A DNA stretch of 64,000 nt from CBDHDN01 sp965261585. GTDB taxonomy: Bacteria; Pseudomonadota; Alphaproteobacteria; UBA6615. The notes under the pieces are model-generated. The model searched no databases. It was not told the origin of the DNA and was given only the letters and a program-made list of their open reading frames with translations. A program made the position numbers and the translations under genes. This document shows positions 45,099 through 53,914 of this stretch, piece after piece (positions within the stretch are counted from its first letter, which is position 1; each line of letters begins with the position of its first letter). The stretch spans positions 1 through 64,000 of the forward strand of contig CBDHDN010000006.1 of NCBI GenBank assembly GCA_965261585.1, read 5' to 3'.

Positions 45099-46134
45099 GG
45101 AGATGTCCCGGTCGATGTTGAAAAGTTGAGGTAGGTGTCGCTCTCCTGGAGCCGTTAGGCTCCGGGTGCTGCAAACCCAAGAGGGAGAACGACACCATGG
45201 GAAATAATATCCGTAGTTCTAGCCGCCCGAAAGCCCTTGCCCCCTCGATTCCTATGCCGCCGCTGGCGGACGCGATGGACGCAGTCCATCTCAGCGTGGA
45301 TCGGTTTTGTCTTCTGGCCGGGGTCGAGGCCTTGGCCGAGATGATGGAGGAGGACGCCACGACCGTGTGCGGGGCCCGACATCGCCGCCATGGGGACCGT
45401 CGAGGTTATCGCTGGGGCAGGACACATAGCGAGATCGGCTACCACGGCGGCCGCGTGAAAGTGCAGCGGCCACGGGTTCGCGACCATGCTGGCAAGGAGG
45501 TGGGTTTGGAGAGCTGGCAGGTGCTGCGCGACGGCAACCTGTTGCTCGAGTGGGCGCTCAACCTGATGGTCCTGAACGTGTCGACCCGCAAGTACCACCG
45601 CGCGGTCCGTCTGCCCGAGGGCGACCTGGCGAAAGCGCGTGGCGACGGCACCTCGAAGTCGGCCGTTTCCCGGCGCTTTGTGGCGCTGTCGCGCAAGAAG
45701 ATGAAGGCCTGGCTCGCCTCGGACCTCTCGGAACTCGACCTGCTGGTCATCCAGATCGACGGTCTGCATGTCGGCGACCATGTCTTGGTGGCGGCGATCG
45801 GCGTCGATGGCAACGGCGACAAGCATGTCCTGGCCGTGGTCGAGGGGGCGACGGAGAACACTGTCGTCGTCCAGGCCTTGCTCGACAATCTCCTCGCCAG
45901 GGGGCTCGATCCGACGCTGCCCCGGCTGTTCATCGTCGATGGCGCGAAGGCGCTCAGCAAAGCGATCCGCAACACCTTCGGTGTGGCCGCCGCCATCCAG
46001 CGCTGCCAGGTCCACAAGGGCCGTAACATCATCGAGCGCCTGCCCCTGCATTTGCATGCGAGCGTCAAGAAGGCGCTCCGTCAGGCCTGGGACCAGGACG
46101 ACGCAGACAAGGCCGAACGGCTGCTGCGCAGCCC
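45099..46134 (+). mobile_element. IS256-family element of a second type, right end lost
   Basis: Begins with GGAGATGTCCCGG..ATGTTGAAAAG, like the ends of the 1451-bp copies, but the transposase is a diverged relative. The element stops abruptly near 46134, where IS66 sequence takes over, so its right third is missing. Confidence 0.85.
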
Positions 46135-46183
46135 AAGGTCTCAGCAAAAACCCCGCTGGCGGCGGCCGTCCGGTATGCGCTGA
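45197..46183 (+). pseudogene. IS256-family transposase, C-terminally truncated
   Basis: About 312 residues align with the intact IS256 proteins (LLVIQIDGLHVGDHV, LFIVDGAKALSKAI, IQRCQVHKGRNI). The frame then runs from LLRS into unrelated sequence and stops at 46183. The catalytic Glu is missing. Confidence 0.9.
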
Positions 46184-46260
46184 CCCGCCTGAAGCGCCTA
46201 CGACCGTATCTGGAGCGGTCGTGGTGCCGCGCCACAACCGATACAGATACCCCGGGCTGA
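46135..46260 (+). pseudogene. IS66 TnpC fragment
   Basis: Frame KVSAKTPLAAAVRYALTRLK then RLRPYLE corresponds to the C-terminal domain of the IS66 transposase just before its NNxxER motif; it ends at 46260. Only about 30 residues survive. Confidence 0.65.
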
Positions 46261-46315
46261 TAGCACTCGGCCACGACCCGCCGCGAGCTATTGTCAAAAG
46301 TTGGTGACGCAGGTT

Positions 46316-46586
46316 TCAGGCGGCGCGTTCGGTGAGCTTTTCTCCGTCCTTGAATTTGACGCCTTGAATGAGGTCGGCGATCTGGTGCGAGCCGTCCAGG
46401 CGGCGCCACGTCTTGCCGGCCGACTGGCACGGCTTGAAGGCCATGGTGAGCGCCGTCATGCGGCTGAGGCAGCCCTTGGTCTTGGTGGTCCTGAGGCGCA
46501 CGGTCGCAAAAGGCCTCGAGGAAGAAGTCGAAGGCCTTCTCGGCCACCGCGCGGGTCTCGGCCATTTCCGCACCTGAGTGTGCCAT
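46316..46586 (-). pseudogene. C-terminal fragment of another IS256-type transposase
   Basis: FATVRLRTTKTKGCLSRMTA, then MAFKPCQSAGKTWRRLDG and IQGVKFKDGEKL are the conserved C-terminal block of the other large IS256 subgroup. Upstream, in a shifted frame, AETRAVAEKAFDFFLEAF is the normal preceding helix with the segment between deleted. A third distinct IS256 lineage in this window. Confidence 0.75.
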
Positions 46587-46595
46587 AAGAGCGGC

Positions 46596-47534
46596 CTAGG
46601 GGCCGCCCTTATCTGTGTTGGCTATTGTCTCACGCCCACGCCTTCGATACCACATCGCCCGGCTCACGCCCTCCAGAGTCCACGGCTCGCGGCCTGGTTC
46701 GTAGAGGCGCGGACGGCCACCTTTTCTCCCACGCGCCGCTTGCCTCGCGATCCAGCGGGGGCAGTGCCACCCACGGGCAGCCCACCGTCTGCGGTACTTC
46801 TCGATTGACCGTGCCGTCGCGTGCACCTCAGACATCGGCAGCGGGTGCGCGAAGTCCTGATTGACTATCATCAATGCGGGGAGCAACGGCAGATCGACGT
46901 TTGCCCTCCGACCGGCCCAGCGGATCCCGGCCTCGAACAGATCGACGTTCCGACCGACGCCCGTCTGGCGAACGCTGGGCGGCTCCCAGTTGAACGGGAT
47001 CACGCAAGCTAGCTGATCGAGCGCGTAGGGCGTCTCTCGGCCCCAGGTCGTCTTGTAGGGCGAGCGATCGATCGAAGCCGGGTTGTGTGCGAGCACGCCG
47101 GCATAGCCCGGGTCGGCGCCTACGGCGTGCGCATAATATTCCACGATCCAAGCGAGATACCGCAGCGGATCGATCCGGGCAGCTCGGTAGCGGTGCACCG
47201 GCTCGGCAAGGGTCCAGACAACGTGCGCGTGATTGTTCGCGGGTCTTCGCACGATCCAGTTGGGCGGTGGCAGGTCCGGCAGCCCCAAGCCCATCTTGCG
47301 CGGGTCGTCGCAATCGAGCACCAGCGCCGCGATCGACGATCCGGCTTTCCCATATTCAAGCTCGGGATAGCGCCACGCGTCCGCCGGTGACGTGCGAAAG
47401 GCAACGTACGGCCGGCCGGATCGCTTGCCCGGCGACACCAGCGGGCGCGGGTGCGCCGCGCGTAGGCCGTGATCTCGCACCGGATCGGGCGCGAAATCGA
47501 GCGGCAGGCGGAGTTGGACAGCAGCGAGGGTCAT
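46596..47534 (-). CDS. ColE2-type replicase/primase-like replication protein
   Basis: 312 aa. AALVLDCDDPRKM, NNHAHVVWTLAEPVHRYR and SIDRSPYKTTWGRETPYAL match the plasmid replicase (RepA of ColE2 type) fold with the PriCT-like helical domain following; the C-terminus is very basic (RKGGRPRLYEPGREP). It would initiate replication of the island after excision. A GC-rich palindrome at its 3' end (AAGAGCGGCC..GGCCGCCCTT, 46588-46611) could be its terminator. Confidence 0.8.
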   Translation of the reverse strand: MTLAAVQLRLPLDFAPDPVRDHGLRAAHPRPLVSPGKRSGRPYVAFRTSPADAWRYPELEYGKAGSSIAALVLDCDDPRKMGLGLPDLPPPNWIVRRPANNHAHVVWTLAEPVHRYRAARIDPLRYLAWIVEYYAHAVGADPGYAGVLAHNPASIDRSPYKTTWGRETPYALDQLACVIPFNWEPPSVRQTGVGRNVDLFEAGIRWAGRRANVDLPLLPALMIVNQDFAHPLPMSEVHATARSIEKYRRRWAARGWHCPRWIARQAARGRKGGRPRLYEPGREPWTLEGVSRAMWYRRRGRETIANTDKGGP

Positions 47535-47610
47535 TGCGCTTCAATCGCGCGCGCGCCCTCGCTAAACGGCGCGCGCGCCTCTTCTGGATCGTTTCTAGGC
47601 GGCGCGGGCT

Positions 47611-47796
47611 TCAGCCGGTCGCGAGCGGGCGGCTCGAAATCCATTCGTCGATTTCGATGCGGCGCCAGGCGACCCGGTTCGGCCCTAACCGGATCGGAGC
47701 GGGGAATTCTCCGGCCTTGCGCCACCGCCACAGGGTGGCTTTCGAGATGCCCACCAAGGCGAGCACGTCTCGTTCACGGTAGATAACAGGTTGCAT
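47611..47796 (-). CDS. AlpA-family regulator/excisionase
   Basis: 61 aa from ATG 47796 (frame open to 47838). Helix-turn-helix ERDVLALVGISKATLWRWRK followed by the FPAPIRLGPNRVAW wing and EIDEWISSRP, diagnostic for AlpA. AlpA proteins activate integrase and excision in P4-like satellites and PICIs. Confidence 0.88.
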   Translation of the reverse strand: MQPVIYRERDVLALVGISKATLWRWRKAGEFPAPIRLGPNRVAWRRIEIDEWISSRPLATG

Positions 47797-47856
47797 GTCG
47801 CGACCTCCGAAACATCGATGGCCCCGACGATGGCGCATGAAACCGCGTGTGGCATC

Positions 47857-48435
47857 CTAGGATTCTTGGCGGAGGCTGTAGGACAGGATGGGGTCGCGTT
47901 TGCTCCAGATCCGCTCCGTGTTCTTGTAGCCTCTGTTCGCCTTCCCCAGGAAGGCGTAGCCGACGACATCGCAGGCGGAACCGGCTTCCGCGCAACATGC
48001 CTCCGGCCCGTCGCCGTTTCGGGTCGGGTCCAGGCCGAACCGCACGCCGACATGGTAGATGCCCCCGCAGATCACCCAATCGCGGTTAGCGTCGGGTGAG
48101 CCCCCCGTGGTCGGCCGCGGCCGGCGCTGCTCCGTCTTCGGCTTGCCTTGGTCGGCCAGCACGTCGGCAAGCCATCGCGAGAGTTCGGCGGGCAGGCGTT
48201 CGCCGTATCGCAACAGGCTCTCCGCGATCAGCTTCACCGAGTCCCACGCCTGCTTTGACTCGGCGGACTCGTCCATCAGCCGGCTGAGAAATTCGCCGCG
48301 CCCCCGCTCGGGGAGAACCTTGCGATAGACGCGGGCGCGGGTCTCCGCCGGCGTTTCGTTCCATTCGGGCTGATGCCGGGGACCGAAGGCTTGGCGGGTG
48401 AACCCGACCAGCCGGTCGAATTCGGCGCTATCCAC
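47857..48435 (-). CDS. Hypothetical protein adjacent to integrase
   Basis: 192 aa. N-terminal helical part (EFDRLVGFTRQAFGPRHQPEW), C-terminal part with four Cys (WVICGGIYHVGV, EACCAEAGSACDVVGYAFL). Overlaps the integrase stop by eight bases and is therefore translationally coupled to it. No family recognised. Confidence 0.6.
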   Translation of the reverse strand: MDSAEFDRLVGFTRQAFGPRHQPEWNETPAETRARVYRKVLPERGRGEFLSRLMDESAESKQAWDSVKLIAESLLRYGERLPAELSRWLADVLADQGKPKTEQRRPRPTTGGSPDANRDWVICGGIYHVGVRFGLDPTRNGDGPEACCAEAGSACDVVGYAFLGKANRGYKNTERIWSKRDPILSYSLRQES

Positions 48436-49624
48436 GGAGGCGCACCACCTTGGCGCCGGCGCCGCTCAGATACCCGGCCCAGGCGTCCATCAGAGCACCC
48501 CTTCGCTCGAATAGATCGGAGCGGAAGTAAGCGCCTTCAGTTCCGCCGACGACATGCGCCAGCGCAGCCTCGGCAATCTCACGAGGCTTGCCGGTGTCGG
48601 CGCACCAGTCTCTGAATGAACTTCTGAGGCCGTGAACGGTGCCCTCGATTCCGTTCTCGCGAACCAGCTTGGAAATTGTGCTATTCGACAACACCCGCCC
48701 GGTGGCGGAAGGAAAGACCAGACCGGCGCCGTCGCGGTATTCCTCCGCCGACCGCAGAACGTCCAGCGCCGCCGGAGACAGCGGCACGCGGAATTCCCGC
48801 CCGGTCTTCATGCGCTCGCCCGGGATCGTCCAGGTCGCCGCGTCGATGTCGATCTCGTCCCACGTCGCGCCCCTCGCTTCGCCGCTCCGGGTTGCGGTCA
48901 AGGCGATGAAGCGGAGGCACAATTTCGTCCCCGGCCACGCTCGCGATGCTTCGATCTTTTCCAGCGTGCCGGCGACGTCCTCGTAGGGGAGGGCCGCAAG
49001 ATGACGGACGGTCGCTCCCCGTTTCGGCAGGGCCGCGTTGATCGCCGGGCCGGCCGGATCGTCTTCGCGATGGCCCTCCGCGACCGCCCAGCGCATGATC
49101 GCGGAGACGCGCCGTTTCAGCTTCCGGCCGAGTTCCGGCCTTTCCTGGTAGACCGGCAACAGCGTCGCCAGGATTTCGCCGACCGTGATTTCGTTTATTT
49201 TCCGCCGGCCCAGCTTCGGCATGACGTGATCCCGGAGCGACGAACGCCAGATCTCGGCCGTCCGGCCGCCGGCCCGCCAGGAGGGCTCGTGCAGCTCGAT
49301 CACGATCTCCGCCGCCGTCTCGAAGGTCGGCACGCCGCCGCCACGCGGGTCGCGGCCCTCGGCGATCGCCCGAGCGTTGACCAATGCTTTCGCCCTCGCC
49401 GCGGCGAGCGTCACGACAGGGTAGGAGCCCAGGCCGATGTTCGCCGGCTTGCCGCCGATGCGGACTCGCTGGCTCCAACTCTTCGACCGCCTGCCGTTGA
49501 GCATCGGCTTGACCAGGAGGCTCAGGCCATGCCCGCCCCGCCCGTCACCGTAGCGGCCGGGCTCGGTTACGGTCTTCACGAAGGCGGCGGAAAGCGTCTT
49601 CGGTCGAGTGGGACTCGAACCCAT
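48428..49624 (-). CDS. P4-type tyrosine integrase
   Basis: 398 aa. N-terminal DUF4102 domain (LSLLVKPMLNGRRSKSWSQR, IGLGSYPVVTLAAARAKAL), core-binding domain, and catalytic domain with Arg in ALTATRSGEARGATWDEID, HGLRSSFRDW (His/Arg), the next His in EAALAHVVGG and the Tyr in GAYFRSDLFERR. Its 5' end points at the tRNA-like fragment at 49731, as expected for an integrase next to its att site. The first codons (GSSPTRPKT) are themselves made of a T-arm-like sequence. Confidence 0.93.
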   Translation of the reverse strand: MGSSPTRPKTLSAAFVKTVTEPGRYGDGRGGHGLSLLVKPMLNGRRSKSWSQRVRIGGKPANIGLGSYPVVTLAAARAKALVNARAIAEGRDPRGGGVPTFETAAEIVIELHEPSWRAGGRTAEIWRSSLRDHVMPKLGRRKINEITVGEILATLLPVYQERPELGRKLKRRVSAIMRWAVAEGHREDDPAGPAINAALPKRGATVRHLAALPYEDVAGTLEKIEASRAWPGTKLCLRFIALTATRSGEARGATWDEIDIDAATWTIPGERMKTGREFRVPLSPAALDVLRSAEEYRDGAGLVFPSATGRVLSNSTISKLVRENGIEGTVHGLRSSFRDWCADTGKPREIAEAALAHVVGGTEGAYFRSDLFERRGALMDAWAGYLSGAGAKVVRLRG

Positions 49625-49730
49625 CGGGTCACCTCTGTTATCACTTTCTCGAAAAGACTAAGTGATAACGGGTGAAACGTCAAGAAATCCGATATGACTG
49701 TTTATCAATGGGTTAGTGGTCATAATGAGA

Positions 49731-49778
49731 CGGGTTCGAATCCCATGAAACCCCGGGTTTGTGTCCGTTGGGACACCA
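49731..49778 (+). other. Degenerate attachment site (attR candidate)
   Basis: CGGGTTCGAATCCC at 49731-49744 and CCGTTGGGACACCA at 49765-49778 match the T-arm and 3' end of tRNA-Glu (CGGGTTCGAGTCCC and CCGTTGGGGACACCA), in the same orientation, with one substitution, one deletion and 20 extra bases between the two blocks. It sits directly outside the integrase, at the point where core genes resume. Confidence 0.5.
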
Positions 49779-49843
49779 ATTTCTTTCAAATAGGCGTCGT
49801 CTTCGTCGTCGGCCGGACAACGCCGATGCTGCCCGCGCGAGCG

Positions 49844-50842
49844 TTACCCGGCGCGGCGGAATTTCTGGAAGGCGTGGCAGGTGAGGGGCGCGAAATGGTC
49901 GATCGCGCCGGCGCGCTTGACGACCTCGCCGACATAGAGGTCGCCCTTGCCGTCGGCCCAGATGCCGTGCGGCGCGATGAAGTTGCCGGGCAGTACGGCA
50001 TCGGCGCCGCCGAAGCGCGCGATGATGCGGCCGTCCAGGTCGCACACGGTGACCCGCGCCACCGGGTCGTGCCCGATCGGCGGATGCTCCATGATCTTGA
50101 GGTGGGCGTGCGGGACTGCCGGCGTCGACCAGCCGAGCTCGGCGATATACAAATTCTCGTCTTCGTCGATGAACAAATCGTCGGGCCGGTTCACCCAGTC
50201 CCACGATTTGAGGAACACACCGTCGCCGTTGAAGATCTGGATGCGCGAGTTCTCGCGGTCGGCGACGTAGACGCGCCCGCCCCGGTCGACCGCAATGCCA
50301 TGCGGCAGATTGAATTCCCCGGGCCCTGAGCCCGGCGCGCCCCACGAGGCCACAAGCGTGCCGTCGGCCGCGTAGCGATGCACCCGGGCGTTGCCGTAGC
50401 CGTCGGCGATCAGCATGTCGCCGTTCGGCGCCGTCGCCACGTTGGTCACCTGATTGAACGGGCCGGCGCTGTAGAGCACCGGCCGCGCGCCCACCTTGAA
50501 GCCGGTCTCGGCGGCGACGCCGGGCTCGCCCAGCAACGCCTGCAGGTACCCCTCGGTGTTGAAGATGCGCACGGTATGGTCGCCGTTGTCGGCGCAATAC
50601 AGCCGGTCGTTCCTGTCGATGAAGATGCCGTGCGGCGTGTGGAACACGCCCTCGCCCCAGGCGTCGAGAAACTTGCCCTCCTTGTCGAACACGATGACCG
50701 GATGGTCGCCCCGATTGAAGACGTAGACCCGATCCGCGGAGTCGACGGCCACGCCGGCGACCTCGACGAAGGACCAGCCCTCGGGCAGCCGTTCCCAGCC
50801 TTCGATGACCTCGTATTCCAGCTTATGGGGCCCCTTGGCCAT
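49844..50842 (-). CDS. NHL-repeat beta-propeller protein
   Basis: 332 aa of NHL-type blades: GVAVDSADRVYVFNRGDHPV, PHGIFIDRNDRLYCADNGDH, LPHGIAVDRGGRVYVADREN, PDDLFIDEDENLYIAEL and PHGIWADGKGDLYVGEV. Resembles the peptidyl-alpha-hydroxyglycine lyase-like/6-bladed propeller proteins of alphaproteobacteria. No signal peptide, so it is probably cytoplasmic. Function unknown. Confidence 0.85.
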   Translation of the reverse strand: MAKGPHKLEYEVIEGWERLPEGWSFVEVAGVAVDSADRVYVFNRGDHPVIVFDKEGKFLDAWGEGVFHTPHGIFIDRNDRLYCADNGDHTVRIFNTEGYLQALLGEPGVAAETGFKVGARPVLYSAGPFNQVTNVATAPNGDMLIADGYGNARVHRYAADGTLVASWGAPGSGPGEFNLPHGIAVDRGGRVYVADRENSRIQIFNGDGVFLKSWDWVNRPDDLFIDEDENLYIAELGWSTPAVPHAHLKIMEHPPIGHDPVARVTVCDLDGRIIARFGGADAVLPGNFIAPHGIWADGKGDLYVGEVVKRAGAIDHFAPLTCHAFQKFRRAG

Positions 50843-51123
50843 CGCCCTGCACCTCGTTGCACCTGCTCGCTCGAACCGGTCCGCTCGGCTTTGCGCCGTG
50901 TCGAATCTTACAACCGCCGCCGCGCCCCATCCAGTCGGTCAGGACCCCGGGGACAGGGCGCGGCTGGCCCCGCGCCGGTGTCGAGAACATTCTGAGTTGA
51001 CCGGTTTATGTACCATATGAGTTGACCGCTTCTGTTGCGGTTTCTGGCCCTGTGGGGAAGTGGTCGGTCGCGGAGCGGCTGTCCACTTGTCCACAGGGCG
51101 CCGGTCGGTTGCGTCGAAGCGGG

Positions 51124-52299
51124 TCACGCGGCCTCGCGGGTTTGGCTGTCGATCGGTTGGCCATCGGCGTGGTATCGCGCCAGACATCGCGGTCCATGGA
51201 AGACGGCCATTGTGCCGTCGGGGTATTCGTGGACGCGGACCCTGGCCTTGACGTAATGGCGGCGGTGGCGGCCGGCGGGGATCTGAAGTGCCAGGCGCTT
51301 GTAGCGCACCGTGTTGTCGTTTGAGACGGTGCGTTCCTCGTGGATGCACAGGATGTCGTCGAGCGCGCCGGTGAAGGGGACGAAGGCGGTGCCCTGGTCC
51401 TCGGCCGGGGTCGCGAAGCGGGCGTTGTGTTGTGGCAGGAAGACCTCCTTGAGGAAGCGGTTGGCCTCGACCATGTCGGTGATGCCGGCGAGCCTGAGTT
51501 CCTGGGGCAGGCGCTTCTGCAAGGTGCCGAACATGCGCTCCGAGCGCCCCCTTGCCTCGGGCGAGTAGGCCGGGATCAACTCGATGCCGAGCTGCGCCAG
51601 GGCGCGGCCGACCTGGGTCGGGGTGTCCTTGTCCACCTTGCTGCCGGCCTCGGGCGTGTTCCAGTAGTGGCTGGCGCGGTCGGCGTAGAGCGAGCAGAAC
51701 AGGCCCTTGGCCCGGATCGCCTCGGACACCCCCTGGAAGCTCGACATGGTGCCCTCTTCGGCGACGAAGAAGGCCGAGTAGATATCGCTGGTCGCATCGT
51801 CCATGGTGACGATCAGGTCCCACCATCGACCGAGGACCCACTCGTGGCTCGAGCCGTCCTGGTGCAACATCATGCCGGGCAGGGCACGGCGCGGCCGCTT
51901 GCGCCGGTGCGCCCCACGCCTGGGCGCCGCGCGCCTGCGCCCATGGGCTTGCAAGCTCAGCCGCAGCCAGTTGTAGCTGCGCTTGAAGCCGTGATCGGCC
52001 ACCAGCTTCTCGTGGAAGTGCTTGGCCGTGAAGTCCCAGTAGCGGGTGTCGAACAACTCCAGCACCCGCGCCACCTCGTCCACCGGCGCGCGCCGCGCCG
52101 AGAGGCGGCCCAGGCGGCGGTCGTAGAGACCGTCGGCTCCCTCCGCCTCGTAGCGGTCGCGCCAGCGCCGGAAGGTGCGCTCCGAGACACCCAGAACCTC
52201 CGCCGCCTCCGCCTGGCTCAAGCCACCCCGATGGGTGCGCCCGTAAACCTCCTCGAACTTCATCAATCTCAGTCCCTGTACCTGCTCCGTCCGACGCAT
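51124..52299 (-). CDS. IS1202/ISNCY-type transposase
   Basis: 391 aa. N-terminal helix-turn-helix GLSQAEAAEVLGVSERTFRR, RRLGRLSARRAPVDEV, then an rve core: MMLHQDGSSHEW (Asp), FCSLYADRASHYW (Asp) and SPEARGRSERMFGTLQKRL (Glu). Start ATG 52299, with an internal Met at residue 13 as an alternative. Appears intact despite the IS3 inserted just upstream, which may have separated it from its promoter. Confidence 0.92.
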   Translation of the reverse strand: MRRTEQVQGLRLMKFEEVYGRTHRGGLSQAEAAEVLGVSERTFRRWRDRYEAEGADGLYDRRLGRLSARRAPVDEVARVLELFDTRYWDFTAKHFHEKLVADHGFKRSYNWLRLSLQAHGRRRAAPRRGAHRRKRPRRALPGMMLHQDGSSHEWVLGRWWDLIVTMDDATSDIYSAFFVAEEGTMSSFQGVSEAIRAKGLFCSLYADRASHYWNTPEAGSKVDKDTPTQVGRALAQLGIELIPAYSPEARGRSERMFGTLQKRLPQELRLAGITDMVEANRFLKEVFLPQHNARFATPAEDQGTAFVPFTGALDDILCIHEERTVSNDNTVRYKRLALQIPAGRHRRHYVKARVRVHEYPDGTMAVFHGPRCLARYHADGQPIDSQTREAA

Positions 52300-52368
52300 C
52301 GCCTCCCTCCATGGCTTGGAGGCGTTCTAAAACTGTAGCGCACCCGGTTCCTTGGACACAAGTTTGTC

Positions 52369-53274
52369 TCACGCGGCGGGCCTGATTGAGATCGCGGCGT
52401 GCCACGCCTGACGAGCTTGAGCGGGGCTCAGGTAGCCGTTCTTTTCGACGATCCACTGGGCATTGTAGAGTTCGACGAAGTCGCGGACGGCGTCCCGCAG
52501 CTCCGCGATGTTGCGGTAGATGCGACCATGGATGATCTGTTCCTTCAGCGTGCGATTGAACCGCTCGGCGACGCCGTTGGTCTGGGGCTCGGCGACGAAG
52601 GCGTAGGACGGCTGGATGCCCCAGAACTTGATCTGGTTGGTGAAGTGGTCCGACAGATACTGGGAGCCGTGATCCATCCGCAAGGCCAGCCCCCGAGCCG
52701 CGCCGGCCGCGGTCGAGCCATACAGCCCGGCAAGCCCCATGGAGATCGGCTGCAGGGCGGCGAAGCGGTCGCCGCGCTTGCAGACATGCCAGCCGACACA
52801 CTCGGCGTTCCAATGCTCGACGGCGGTGAAGATCCAGCCCCAGCCGTCGTCCACCGTGAACACCCGAACGCCATCGGTGCCCCACATGAGGTTCGGGGCA
52901 TGAGTGATGATCTCACCGTCATGGGGATTGCCGCCACGGCGGCGGCAGCGATGGGGCGAGAGCAGATTGTTCTCGCGCATCAGGCGGAGCACCCGCTTGC
53001 GGGCAACCCGGATGTCGCGACAGACCCGAAGCCGAGCCCAGACCTTGCGGTAGCCCTCGCCCTCCCAGGGCGATGCCTCCAGGTCGGCTTCGATCGCCAC
53101 CAGCAGCGCCTAGTCCGAGATCGCGGGCTTCGGTCCCCGACGCTTTGCCGGCGGCTGCTCGGCGTGCTGGCCGGAGGTCATGGCGTAGAACGAGGAGCGG
53201 GCCATGCCCCAGGCGGCGCAGACCCGCCGCAGGCCGTAGGCCAGACCCGTGCCGGGCGAGGTGGCGGCACTCAT
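52369..53274 (-). pseudogene. IS3 OrfB transposase with amber codon (copy 3)
   Basis: Same protein as in copy 2, but SDQALL reads SD-stop-ALL because CAG has become TAG (53110-53112). All three catalytic motifs downstream are intact. Confidence 0.9.
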
Positions 53275-53702
53275 CGCCGCGACCTCCGCCGCCCCAAAGG
53301 GCCGAAGGTCTCCGTCTTGGCCTCCAGCAGTTCCACCTGCATGGTCAACTCTCCGATCCGCTTCATGGCGCTATCCAGTTCCGCCTGCACCGGATCGCCC
53401 TTGCGTTGCTTGAGCGAGGCGTCGATCCCGCCGATCGCTTTCTCACGCCACTGCTCGAGCCGGAAGATCTCTACGCCCAACTGGCGCGACAGAAGTTGCA
53501 CCGGCTCGTCACGCAAAAGCCGCAGAACGACCTCACGCTTGCGCGCCACCGTCCATCGCTGGCCAAGTCCCAGCGGGCCTGCCGGCAAAGCCTGGCCTGG
53601 GGAAAACGTGGACGAGCCAAGCTCGCCCGCATTTACCACAGGCCCATCAACAGCAACTTTCTTCTCAAAATTATCGGTCATGTTCCGGTCCTCCTTGGAC
53701 AC
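53271..53702 (-). CDS. IS3 OrfA (copy 3)
   Basis: 143 aa, identical in predicted sequence to OrfA of copy 2. Confidence 0.9.
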   Translation of the reverse strand: MSKEDRNMTDNFEKKVAVDGPVVNAGELGSSTFSPGQALPAGPLGLGQRWTVARKREVVLRLLRDEPVQLLSRQLGVEIFRLEQWREKAIGGIDASLKQRKGDPVQAELDSAMKRIGELTMQVELLEAKTETFGPLGRRRSRR

Positions 53703-53914
53703 TTCGATTAAGCCAATTCTGAGTCCAAGGAAATCGGGTCCGACTCAGAGCGTTCTAAAACCGGACAGATCATCTGGTACATAAACCGGACATATCGCGT
53801 GTTACCGACAGGCTGGCCCCGCGCCGGTTGACAAGAGCGGCAAGGGCCGTCGAGACTAAATTCTTTCGTCCCACGCCCTAGGAAAATAGGGAAGTCACTC
53901 ACGGGAGGTTCCGA

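Larger units (their letters stand above)
52334..53747 (-). mobile_element. IS3-family element, copy 3 (complete length)
   Basis: 1414 bp, same ends as copy 2. Flanked by GCGTTCTAAAAC at 52322-52333 and 53750-53761 (12 bp, with two extra bases GA between the right end and the repeat). OrfB carries a TAG in place of CAG, so this copy lacks a full transposase. Confidence 0.93.
50979..53810 (-). mobile_element. IS1202-like (ISNCY) element with nested IS3
   Basis: Inverted ends TGTCGAGAACA..TGACCGGTTTATG at 50979 and the complement of TGTCGGTAACA..TGTCCGGTTTATG at 53810, flanked by an exact 17-bp direct repeat GGCTGGCCCCGCGCCGG (50962-50978 and 53811-53827). A target duplication of this length fits the IS1202 family, for which a 15-18 bp subgroup is described. 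IS3 copy 3 lies inside it, between the transposase start and the right end. Confidence 0.9.

Noticed and set aside
49600..49626. T-arm-like GGGTTCGAGTCCC in the first codons of the integrase as the attachment site
   Set aside because: It is on the opposite strand to tRNA-Glu, so it would be an inverted rather than a direct repeat; the sequence at 49731-49778 has the right orientation.
53827..53870. TTGACA box upstream of xylF as a sigma-70 promoter
   Set aside because: No acceptable -10 element at 16-18 bases; the nearest AT-rich hexamer is about 23 bases away.
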